Of a stretch of DNA of 64,000 bases, positions 42,927 to 50,551 are shown piece after piece. The position numbers were made by a program, and so were the translations under genes. Origin of the DNA: Segetibacter aerophilus (GTDB taxonomy: Bacteria > Bacteroidota > Bacteroidia > Chitinophagales > Chitinophagaceae); contig NZ_BJYT01000002.1 in NCBI RefSeq assembly GCF_007991655.1, positions 186,001 through 250,000 of the forward strand, written 5' to 3'. The notes below the pieces were generated by a model. That model was not told the DNA's origin. It ran no database searches and saw nothing but the letters and a program-made list of their open reading frames with translations. The first letter of the stretch is position 1. Every line of letters starts with the position of its first letter.

Positions 42927-43775
42927 ATGAACACACAAGACAATGTAAAAGAACTGGTACGGCAGAAGTATTCAGAGATTGCTTTGCAAGACAAGGAGAC
43001 AAATGAGTCTTCCTGCTGTGGGTCAGGATGTTGCAGTACCGAGGTTTACAACATAATGGCAGATGATTATACAAACCTGGAGGGTTACAATGCCGCTGCT
43101 GATTTAGGTTTGGGATGCGGGTTGCCGACGCAATTTGCGAAAATTAAAAAGGGGGATGTTGTAATTGATTTAGGTAGCGGTGCAGGTAACGATGTTTTTA
43201 TTGCAAGAAATGAAACTGGCGAAACGGGCAAACTTATCGGGATAGATTTTACACCAGCGATGATAGAAAGAGCAAGAACAAACGCCGAAGCTAGAGGCGT
43301 TCATAACGCTGAGTTCAGGCAGGGAGATATTGAGAAAATACCCGTTACTTCAAACATTGCAGATGTTATTGTCAGTAATTGCGTGCTTAATCTTGTGCCT
43401 AACAAAGACGGAGTCTTTAAAGAAATATTCAGAGTATTAAAACCTGGAGGACATTTTAGTATTTCGGATGTTGTGTTGGAAGGCGAGTTGCCAAAGGAAA
43501 TAAAAGATGCTGCAGAAATGTATGCAGGGTGTATAGCAGGCGCGATTCAAAAACAAGACTACCTGAACTTAATTGCAGCAAATGGATTTGTAAACATTAC
43601 TGTTCAGAAAGACAAGGCGATTGTTGTTCCTGATGATATTTTAAGCAGTTATTTGTCTACCAGGCAAATTGAAGAATTCAAGCAAACGAGAACAGGTATT
43701 CGAAGTGTTACTGTGTATGCAGAGAAACCTGCAGCGGAAAAAGAAGCTTGTTGCGGTCCTTCATGTTGTAATTAA
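42927..43775 (+). CDS. arsM: Arsenite S-adenosylmethionine methyltransferase
   Basis: A 282-residue SAM-dependent methyltransferase that methylates arsenite to volatile or less toxic products. The SAM motif is VVIDLGSGAGNDVFIA. The three conserved ArsM cysteines are present: Cys64 in LGLGCGLP, Cys152 in VSNCVLNL and Cys202 in YAGCIAGA. Extra Cys pairs flank the enzyme at both ends (SSCCGSGCC near residue 30 and ACCGPSCCN at the C-terminus), which may bind or deliver As(III). It follows arsR and the second ArsR operator. Confidence 0.94.
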   Translation: MNTQDNVKELVRQKYSEIALQDKETNESSCCGSGCCSTEVYNIMADDYTNLEGYNAAADLGLGCGLPTQFAKIKKGDVVIDLGSGAGNDVFIARNETGETGKLIGIDFTPAMIERARTNAEARGVHNAEFRQGDIEKIPVTSNIADVIVSNCVLNLVPNKDGVFKEIFRVLKPGGHFSISDVVLEGELPKEIKDAAEMYAGCIAGAIQKQDYLNLIAANGFVNITVQKDKAIVVPDDILSSYLSTRQIEEFKQTRTGIRSVTVYAEKPAAEKEACCGPSCCN

Positions 43776-43787
43776 TGTTTTATTATC

Positions 43788-44282
43788 ATGATCACTTTTA
43801 AGAACATGCTTCCTGCTGATTGGTTTGCTGTGAAAGAAATATATGAAGAAGGAATTGCAACGGGAGATGCTACATTTCAACAATTAGCACCACTGTGGGA
43901 AGAGTGGAATTCGAATCATTTGCAGCATAGCAGGATAGTCGCGATAGAAGAAGGCGTCGTGGTGGGATGGGTAGCACTTACACCGGTATCAGGCAGGCAA
44001 GTATATGCAGGCGTTGCAGAAGTAAGCGTGTATGTAAGCGACAAAGCAAGAGGTAAAGGAATCGGAAAACAGTTGTTACAAAAACTTGTGGATGAAAGCG
44101 AGGCAAATAATATCTGGACGCTGCAGGCAAGTATTTTTAGAGAAAATATTGCAAGCATAAAAATGCACCAAGCCTGTGGATTTAAGATTATTGGCTACAG
44201 GGAACGAATAGGGCAAATGAAAGGTGTTTGGCGCGATACTATTTTATTTGAAAGAAGGAGCAAGAAAGTAGGCGTTAACTAA
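43788..44282 (+). CDS. GNAT acetyltransferase of the ars cluster (ArsN1-like)
   Basis: A 164-residue acetyltransferase 12 bases after arsM. Acetyl-CoA loop KARGKGIGKQLL, preceded by AGVAEVSVYVSD; the start EEGIATGDATFQ and the YRERIGQMKGVWRDTILFE end are those of the phosphinothricin-acetyltransferase branch. Relatives in ars operons (ArsN1) acetylate arsinothricin, an organoarsenical antibiotic. The position inside the ars operon supports that role, but sequence alone cannot separate it from other PAT-type enzymes. Confidence 0.75.
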   Translation: MITFKNMLPADWFAVKEIYEEGIATGDATFQQLAPLWEEWNSNHLQHSRIVAIEEGVVVGWVALTPVSGRQVYAGVAEVSVYVSDKARGKGIGKQLLQKLVDESEANNIWTLQASIFRENIASIKMHQACGFKIIGYRERIGQMKGVWRDTILFERRSKKVGVN

Positions 44283-44292
44283 CGACAAGTTA

Positions 44293-44328
44293 TTTTACCA
44301 GGAAATCTATTTCCGCTAAATGGTAAAA
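44293..44328 (+). other. Compound hairpin between the GNAT and arsC genes
   Basis: TTTTACCA (44293-44300) pairs exactly with TGGTAAAA (44321-44328), and inside it GGAAA (44301-44305) pairs with TTTCC (44310-44314) around a four-base loop. Could be an RNA structure affecting arsC expression or a protein-binding site; no T-run follows. Confidence 0.45.
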
Positions 44329-44350
44329 GACATCATTTACTGTTTAAAGT

Positions 44351-44770
44351 ATGAAGAGAATTTTAGTGTTGTGCATAGGTAACAGTTGCCGCAGCCAGAT
44401 AGCAGAAGGTTATTTACGATATTTCGCGAAAGGCAGAGCCGAAGTTTTTAGTGCAGGTGTAGAGACTCACGGAGTTAATCCGAGAGCTGTTGCTACGATG
44501 AAAGAAGATGGCATTGAGATTTCTCATCATACCTCAAACAATGTAGAAGAATACAAGCGTATACCTTTCGATTATATCATTACTGTTTGCAACAATGCAA
44601 AAGAGCGGTGTCCCTTTTTTCCGTCAAATGCACAAAAGTTTCATCGGGATTTTCCTGATCCTGCTAAAGCAATTGGAACGGAGGATGAAATCTCAAGCGA
44701 GTTTAGAAGGGTAAGGGAGATGATAAAAGATTATTGTAGAAAGTTCGTCGAGGATAATCTCGATATCTGA
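44351..44770 (+). CDS. arsC: Thioredoxin-coupled arsenate reductase
   Basis: A 139-residue arsenate reductase of the low-molecular-weight phosphatase fold. The active-site loop is CIGNSCRS (Cys8 nucleophile), and the redox relay cysteines are Cys80 and Cys87 in TVCNNAKERCP, as in the S. aureus pI258 type that uses thioredoxin. DPAKAIGTEDE supplies the general acid. It reduces arsenate to arsenite, the substrate of ArsM in the same cluster. No arsenite efflux gene is present around it. Confidence 0.94.
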   Translation: MKRILVLCIGNSCRSQIAEGYLRYFAKGRAEVFSAGVETHGVNPRAVATMKEDGIEISHHTSNNVEEYKRIPFDYIITVCNNAKERCPFFPSNAQKFHRDFPDPAKAIGTEDEISSEFRRVREMIKDYCRKFVEDNLDI

Positions 44771-44815
44771 TGTTGTGGCAACCGGCTTTAGTGACTGCTC
44801 CTTATTGAATTGTCT

Positions 44816-44839
44816 GTACAAGAGTGCGACGCAACGATG
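44816..44839 (+). repeat. Dispersed intergenic element, copy 10 (C/G variant, most complete)
   Basis: GTACAAGAGTGCGACGCAAC followed by GATGTTTAATAGAA. Shows all parts of the extended consensus. 46 bases after arsC. Confidence 0.8.
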
Positions 44840-45000
44840 TTTAATAGAATTTTGAAGTTTGGCAAATAATCCTGCAAAACATTGATAGTACTGCGTTATA
44901 AATATCAGGAATTACAGTGACGATGTTGTGAGGCCTACTTTTTATAAACTTAGTAAATGATAATTCATAATTTGCAATCCAATTTTAAAAATTCTTAATA

Positions 45001-46068
45001 ATGAAAAAGTACAAAGCCGGGGTAGTTTTCGGTGAAGAACTCGAAGCTCTTTTGAAAGATGCGAAGGAAAATCAATTTGCCCTGCCAGCAGTAAATTGCA
45101 TCGGCACAAATTCGATTAATGCTACACTTGAAACAGCGGCTAAAGTTAATTCTCCTGTTATTATTCAATTTTCAAATAGCGGTGCCCAATTTATAGCCGG
45201 TAAAGGGATGCCCAACGACAACCTGCAGGCAAACATATCCGGTGCTATTTCTGGTGCATTGCACATTCACAATGTTGCTAAGTACTATGGTGTTCCTGTA
45301 GTGGTTCATACGGACCATGCTGCAAAAAAATGGCTTCCATGGATCAGCGGTTTGATTGATGCCGGCGAACAATTTCATAAAGAAAAAGGCCAGCCAATGT
45401 TCAGCTCTCACATGCTCGATTTGTCAGAGGAACCATTGGAAGAAAATATTGAGACATCGGTTCAGTTTTTTAAGAGAATGGCGCCATTGGGAATGGCTAT
45501 AGAAATTGAATTGGGTGTTACAGGTGGTGAAGAAGATGGCGTTGATAACAGTGATGTTGAAAATGAAAAACTATATACACAGCCAAGAGAAGTGGCTCAT
45601 GCTTTCCAGGAACTTCGCGAAGTAGGTAGCCTATTTACTGTGGCAGCAGCTTTTGGTAACGTGCACGGTGTGTATAGCCCGGGTAACGTAGAGCTAAGGC
45701 CTGAGATTTTGAGGAACAGTCAGCAATACATCCAGGAACATTTCAATACCCAGGAAAAGCCTGTATTCTTCGTATTTCATGGTGGAAGTGGCTCGCCTCA
45801 AAACCAGATTCGTGAAGCGATTAGTTATGGCGCGATCAAGATGAACATTGATACCGACATGCAGTGGGCTTTTTGGGAAGGTGTTTTAAATAATTACAAA
45901 AAGAATGAAGGCTATTTGCAAGGCCAGTTGGGTAATGCAGAGGGAGCAGATAAACCGAACAAAAAATATTACGACCCTCGCGTGTGGTTACGTAAAGGTG
46001 AAGAAACATTCATTAAAAGGCTTGAAGTAGCTTTTGATGATTTGAATTGCATTAATAGAAATGCGTAA
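45001..46068 (+). CDS. fbaA: Class II fructose-bisphosphate aldolase
   Basis: A 355-residue zinc-dependent aldolase of glycolysis and gluconeogenesis (E. coli FbaA type, long form). HTDHAAKK has His103, Asp105 and the zinc ligand His106; AIEIELGVTGGEEDGVDNSD, FGNVHGVYSPG and VFHGGSGSP supply the other metal and phosphate-binding residues. Length fits the class IIA family. It is followed by a ROK sugar kinase and a branching enzyme, a small carbohydrate-metabolism group. Confidence 0.97.
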   Translation: MKKYKAGVVFGEELEALLKDAKENQFALPAVNCIGTNSINATLETAAKVNSPVIIQFSNSGAQFIAGKGMPNDNLQANISGAISGALHIHNVAKYYGVPVVVHTDHAAKKWLPWISGLIDAGEQFHKEKGQPMFSSHMLDLSEEPLEENIETSVQFFKRMAPLGMAIEIELGVTGGEEDGVDNSDVENEKLYTQPREVAHAFQELREVGSLFTVAAAFGNVHGVYSPGNVELRPEILRNSQQYIQEHFNTQEKPVFFVFHGGSGSPQNQIREAISYGAIKMNIDTDMQWAFWEGVLNNYKKNEGYLQGQLGNAEGADKPNKKYYDPRVWLRKGEETFIKRLEVAFDDLNCINRNA

Positions 46069-46085
46069 AGAAGTTTAAGGTTTTG

Positions 46086-46149
46086 AGTTTAAAGTTTGCC
46101 GTTTCGGTTTTGATGAACTTTAAACTTTAAACTTTAGACTTTAAACTTT
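46086..46149. repeat. ACTTTAA tandem repeat with inverted copy
   Basis: AAACTTTAAACTTTAAACTT (within 46116-46149) is a run of seven-base ACTTTAA units. An inverted copy AGTTTAAAGTTT lies at 46086-46097, so the region can form a hairpin. It fills the gap between fbaA and the ROK kinase gene. Confidence 0.7.
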
Positions 46150-46180
46150 TCAACTATTTTCAGATTTAAAACTTTTGCTA

Positions 46181-47155
46181 ATGCCAAATAGGGTCGATCA
46201 ATACGCTATTGGAATTGATATTGGTGGAACGGGTACTAAGTATGGTTTGGTAAACCATCGTGGTGATATTTCATACAGGGGAAGTAATATTCGCACCAAC
46301 GAATATGACGATGTGAATGATTTTGTGGATGATTTGTATAAAGAGCTAAAGCCTTCAATTGATGCCGTTGGAATAGAAAATATTAAAGGCATTGGAGTTG
46401 GTGCGCCTAACGGAAACGTGTATACAGGTACGATTGACTTTGCTCCTAATCTACCCTGGCGGGGAGTTATTCCGCTGGCAAAAATGATATCGGATAAATT
46501 CGGTCTACCTTGTTCACTAACCAACGATGCTAACGCAGCTGCAGTTGGAGAAATGATGTACGGCGCGGCGCGTGGGATGAGAGATTTTATTGTCATTACG
46601 CTCGGTACCGGTGTTGGAAGCGGTATTGTTTCTAATGGAATGTTGATTTACGGTCATGATGGTTTTGCCGGTGAACTGGGGCATACGATTATAAGACCTG
46701 GTGGACGTAAACACGAAGGCACCGGTGCTCACGGATCTTTAGAAAGTTATGCTTCTGCGACCGGTATAGTTTTAACGGCGAAGGAAATGTTGCAGCAAAC
46801 AGATAAACCTACTCTACTTCGCAATTACCCTCTTGAGCAAATTGACTCGAAGCTAGTGTATGAATGCGCAATGCAGGGAGATGAAATTGCGCAGGAAGTG
46901 TACCGTTTTACAGGGCAAATTTTAGGAGAGTCGCTTGCTAATTTTATAATGTTTTCTTCACCTGAAGCCATTATTTTATTTGGGGGAGTCATAAAAGCAG
47001 GCAGTCTTATTTTGGATCCTACAAAGGAGCACATGGAAAAAAACCTGCTCAATATTTTTCAGAACAAAGTAAAACTTGTTTTAAGTGAGTTGAAGGAAGC
47101 AGATGCTGCTATTTTAGGTGCTAGCGCATTAGTGTGGGAAAAAAGAGAAGTGTAA
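46181..47155 (+). CDS. ROK family sugar kinase lacking the zinc-binding cysteines
   Basis: A 324-residue ROK kinase, probably a glucokinase or N-acetylhexosamine kinase. Phosphate loop DIGGTGTK (13-20), catalytic Asp116 in TNDANAAA and LGTGVGSGIV are as expected. The zinc motif normally reads CxCGxxGCxE; here the aligned stretch (residues ~176-188) is RKHEGTGAHGSLE, with all three cysteines replaced, although the first ligand His168 in GELGHT remains. The ATG at 46181 is preferred over a TTG two codons earlier. It follows fbaA and precedes glgB. Confidence 0.88.
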   Translation: MPNRVDQYAIGIDIGGTGTKYGLVNHRGDISYRGSNIRTNEYDDVNDFVDDLYKELKPSIDAVGIENIKGIGVGAPNGNVYTGTIDFAPNLPWRGVIPLAKMISDKFGLPCSLTNDANAAAVGEMMYGAARGMRDFIVITLGTGVGSGIVSNGMLIYGHDGFAGELGHTIIRPGGRKHEGTGAHGSLESYASATGIVLTAKEMLQQTDKPTLLRNYPLEQIDSKLVYECAMQGDEIAQEVYRFTGQILGESLANFIMFSSPEAIILFGGVIKAGSLILDPTKEHMEKNLLNIFQNKVKLVLSELKEADAAILGASALVWEKREV

Positions 47156-47195
47156 GAGTATTTTAGAAAAGCGGAAAATTAGTTTGATAATACTT

Positions 47196-47224
47196 AAGGG
47201 CAGAGGATAACATCTTCTGCCCTT
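47196..47224 (+). terminator. Terminator after the ROK kinase gene
   Basis: AAGGGCAGAGG (47196-47206) pairs with CTTCTGCCCTT (47214-47224), 11 bp with one G-U pair and a seven-base loop. The following tract is AT-rich but not a pure T-run. Confidence 0.65.
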
Positions 47225-47331
47225 ATCATTTATATAAGTACCTCCAAACTTTTTAGACCCGAAATGAAAGGCGTTTTTCACACTACAGCACAACAAGCGT
47301 TTCTTTATCTTTATAAAAATTAAAAAATATT

Positions 47332-49359
47332 ATGGCCGCTAATAATACTAACGATTTTAATGAAAAGGCCTCTGCCATCACCACCGCTAATATTGACAAA
47401 TCTATACCAGCTTCAACGCAGTTAAAGTACGAAGAGATACACTTCGTTGACACTACAAAGTCCGTCTGGAACTATTCTTTATTTTCTGAAGATGATATAA
47501 AAAACTTTCAAAGTGGCACTCACTATTCTGCTTACAATAAGTTTGGAAACAAGCAATTAGAGGTCCTGCAAAAAACAGGAACTTACTTTGCCGTTTGGGC
47601 GCCTAATGCCACATTCATATCTGTTATAGGGCACTTCAATAATTGGGATAAAAGATCACACCCTCTTTTTGTGCGGTTGGATAAGTCGGGCATCTGGGAA
47701 GGCTTCATTCCCGGTGTTCTTGAGGGTGAAGCTTACAAGTACCACATACATGGTTTCAATGGAGCTATTTTAGACAAGGGCGATCCTTATGCGCACTACT
47801 GGGAAAAACGTCCTTACACTGCATCTATTACTAGAAACGTCGAATACAAATGGACAGATGAAAAGTGGATGAAGAAGAGAGCCCGTCATAACGCGTTAAC
47901 TTCTGCATGGTCGGTGTATGAAGTGCATCTCGCGAGTTGGATGCGGCCTTCCAAATATGATGAGGAGAGTTATAACACGTATGCACAGATAACCGAGCGC
48001 CTTGTTCCATATGTAAAGGAGATGGGTTTTACGCATGTGGAGTTGATGCCGGTAATGGAGCATCCGTTTGACGGTAGCTGGGGTTACCAGGGAACGGGAT
48101 ACTACGCACCAACTAGTCGCTTCGGTACTCCGCAGGATTTTGCAGCAATGGTAGATGCGTTTCATCATGCAGGTATCGGTGTTATTTTAGATTGGGTTCC
48201 CTCGCATTTTCCTTATGACTCACACGGCTTGTACATGTTCGATGGTACACATACTTATGAGTATGCAGACCGCCGTAAAGGATTTCACCCGGACTGGAAC
48301 TCATACATTTTCAACTACAAAAGGGGAGAGGTAAAATCGTTTTTAATAAGTAACGCACGGTTTTGGTTTGAGAAATTTCATATCGACGGAATAAGAGTCG
48401 ATGCTGTTTCCTCTATGTTAAGGCTCGACTACAGTCGCAAAGAAGGAGAGTGGGAGCCCAACGAGTTTGGCGGAAATGGAAATCTTGAGGCTATTGCTTT
48501 TATCAAAGATTTGAATGAAACTATTTATCGTGATTTTCCGGACGTACAAACAATTGCTGAAGAATCAACCGATTGGCCTGGTATATCAAGACCCACCTTT
48601 GCAGGTGGAATTGGGTTTGGAATGAAATGGATGATGGGCTGGATGCATGATACCTTAAACTATTTCAAGCGCGATCAGTTTGGTAGGCCTTACCACCAGG
48701 ACCAGATTACTTTTAGCATGGCTTATTTCTACGACGAAAACTTCATGTTACCGATTAGCCACGATGAAGTGGTGCACGGCAAAAGTCCAATGATTTATAA
48801 AATGCCGGGAGATGAATGGCAGAAGTTTGCAAACCTTCGGTTGTTGTACACCTACATGTACACTCACCCGGGGGCAAAATTACTCTTCATGGGGAGCGAG
48901 TTTGGCCAGACAAAAGAGTGGGATTATAAGAGCGAATTGCAGTGGGACCTGCTAAGCCACGAACCTCATCGTCTGCTACAGCACTGCGTGAGAGATCTAA
49001 ACCTTTTATACAGTAAGGAGCCGTCTCTGCACGAGAAGCAATTCGAAGTAGGCGGATTTGAATGGGTTGATTTAAACCATCGGAATGAGTGCATTATTGT
49101 TTATAGGAGAATCGGTTTGAACCCGAAAGACGAAATAATTGTATTCTTAAACATGCTTCCACAGCCCCGCTTGGATTTTGAGGTGACCGTAAAGGGCAAA
49201 AAGAGCTGGGAAGAGGTGTTTAACAGCGATGCAACGAAATATTATGGAACCGGGGACGTTTATAATCCTAAAGTAAGAACTGAGATTATAAGCAAAGAAG
49301 ACGACACACTCAAACTCACGCTAAACTTACCCCCACTTGCGGGAATTGTTTTGCGGTAA
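47332..49359 (+). CDS. glgB: 1,4-alpha-glucan branching enzyme
   Basis: A 675-residue GH13 branching enzyme that makes alpha-1,6 branches in glycogen. After an N-terminal CBM48-like domain (YFAVWAPNATFISVIGHFNNW) comes the barrel: ELMPVMEHPFDGSWGYQ, GIGVILDWVPSHF, the nucleophile Asp357 in DGIRVDAVSSML, the acid Glu410 in IAEESTDWP and the third acidic residue in LPISHDEVVHG. Length and domain order are standard. It shares the carbohydrate group with fbaA and the ROK kinase, separated from the latter by a terminator. Confidence 0.96.
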   Translation: MAANNTNDFNEKASAITTANIDKSIPASTQLKYEEIHFVDTTKSVWNYSLFSEDDIKNFQSGTHYSAYNKFGNKQLEVLQKTGTYFAVWAPNATFISVIGHFNNWDKRSHPLFVRLDKSGIWEGFIPGVLEGEAYKYHIHGFNGAILDKGDPYAHYWEKRPYTASITRNVEYKWTDEKWMKKRARHNALTSAWSVYEVHLASWMRPSKYDEESYNTYAQITERLVPYVKEMGFTHVELMPVMEHPFDGSWGYQGTGYYAPTSRFGTPQDFAAMVDAFHHAGIGVILDWVPSHFPYDSHGLYMFDGTHTYEYADRRKGFHPDWNSYIFNYKRGEVKSFLISNARFWFEKFHIDGIRVDAVSSMLRLDYSRKEGEWEPNEFGGNGNLEAIAFIKDLNETIYRDFPDVQTIAEESTDWPGISRPTFAGGIGFGMKWMMGWMHDTLNYFKRDQFGRPYHQDQITFSMAYFYDENFMLPISHDEVVHGKSPMIYKMPGDEWQKFANLRLLYTYMYTHPGAKLLFMGSEFGQTKEWDYKSELQWDLLSHEPHRLLQHCVRDLNLLYSKEPSLHEKQFEVGGFEWVDLNHRNECIIVYRRIGLNPKDEIIVFLNMLPQPRLDFEVTVKGKKSWEEVFNSDATKYYGTGDVYNPKVRTEIISKEDDTLKLTLNLPPLAGIVLR

Positions 49360-49363
49360 GGTG

Positions 49364-49379
49364 AAAAGAGCTCTTTTTT
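49364..49379 (+). terminator. Possible weak terminator after glgB
   Basis: AAAAGAGCTCTTTTTT: a self-complementary AAAAG/CTTTT stem with a four-base AGCT loop, running into T residues. Only five pairs, so it may be weak. Confidence 0.35.
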
Positions 49380-49437
49380 AGGAAATTTCTGGGCTTGCCT
49401 TTTTGACATTTTAAACCATATTCCAAGTATTTCTAAC

Positions 49438-50460
49438 ATGAAGAAAATTTTTATTACAGCTTTATTTGTTGGATACTCGCTAGCAGGTTTTTGTTTTAAT
49501 GTTGACGATAGTGCTACATTTTACGTGAAAAAGGCAATTGAATTAAACCGGGCGCATAAAGTTTGGGAAGCTGATAAGAGCTTTCAAAAGGCTGTTAGTT
49601 TTGATCCTGCTAACGTAGAAACCCGTATGGAATACGGCAATTATTTAGTAGAGCAGCGCAAATACTTTCCCGCAATAGAGCAGTTCGCCAAAGTGCTTGA
49701 AGCAAACATCAATAATCCTCTCGCTCTTCAGAAGATGACAGAGTTAAGCTTTCAACTAAACCGCTGGAATGATGCGGTGATGTATGGAAAAAAAATGTCA
49801 CAAAATGGTAACAGCAAAGATTTAAAATACATAATTGGCAAAAGCTATTATGAGCTTGAGAACTACGGACAGGCACAGTCTTATTTAAACCTGGCGCTGG
49901 CCGAAAATCAGCGCGATTTGAAATCGGTAAGTTTGTTAGGCAAGGTTTTAATTGAGTTAAGCAATTATAAAGAGGCAGTTGCGGTGTACAATAAAACGCT
50001 TGATATTGATCCTAACAATAGTAACCTGTTGTATGAGTTGGGGTTGCTGTACTACACGATGAATGAAGAGAAAACTGCAGTTACCTATTTTGAAAAAGCT
50101 GCGGAAAAAGGATACAAACTAGATCTCGATTATTATGAAAATTTAGGTCTTGCTTATCTTGATAATGATTTAAGCAAAGGCGTTGAAACGCTAAGCAAAG
50201 TTTTGGAAAGTAAGCCCGGTAATCCTGAAATTTTGTTCCAAATTGCACAAGCCTACTATAAAGTTCAAAAGTACCAGGATGCGGCCGAAACCTATTATAA
50301 GGTTTACCAAAACGACCCTACAAACAGCCGTGCTTTGTACATGACCGGTGTTGCATTTCAGAAAAAAGGTGATAAGACAAGAGGAATAGAATTGTGCGAG
50401 AAGGCTATACAAATGGATCCAAACCTGGCGCAATTAAAATCGCAGAAGTTCGCATTTTAG
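49438..50460 (+). CDS. Exported TPR repeat protein
   Basis: A 340-residue protein with a signal peptide (MKKIFITALFVGYSLAGFCF) and about eight TPR units through the rest. Clear ones are SFQKAVSFDPANVETRMEYG, EAVAVYNKTLDIDPNNSNLL, AVTYFEKAAEKGYKLDLDYY and ELCEKAIQMDPNLAQLKSQK. TPR proteins serve as scaffolds; this one would lie in the periplasm. No partner is indicated by the neighbours. Ends before a terminator at 50484-50513. Confidence 0.85.
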   Translation: MKKIFITALFVGYSLAGFCFNVDDSATFYVKKAIELNRAHKVWEADKSFQKAVSFDPANVETRMEYGNYLVEQRKYFPAIEQFAKVLEANINNPLALQKMTELSFQLNRWNDAVMYGKKMSQNGNSKDLKYIIGKSYYELENYGQAQSYLNLALAENQRDLKSVSLLGKVLIELSNYKEAVAVYNKTLDIDPNNSNLLYELGLLYYTMNEEKTAVTYFEKAAEKGYKLDLDYYENLGLAYLDNDLSKGVETLSKVLESKPGNPEILFQIAQAYYKVQKYQDAAETYYKVYQNDPTNSRALYMTGVAFQKKGDKTRGIELCEKAIQMDPNLAQLKSQKFAF

Positions 50461-50483
50461 CATAACGAACAATAAATTTTTAG

Positions 50484-50513
50484 AAAGAGCAGTTGATATG
50501 TCAGCTGCTCTTT
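50484..50513. terminator. Bidirectional terminator between TPR and PolX genes
   Basis: AAAGAGCAGTTGA (50484-50496) pairs with TCAGCTGCTCTTT (50501-50513), 13 bp with one G-U pair and a four-base loop, followed by more T residues. Confidence 0.85.
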
Positions 50514-50551
50514 TTTGTTTTTTTGACAAAGGTTGCCTCGCCAAAAAGAAG

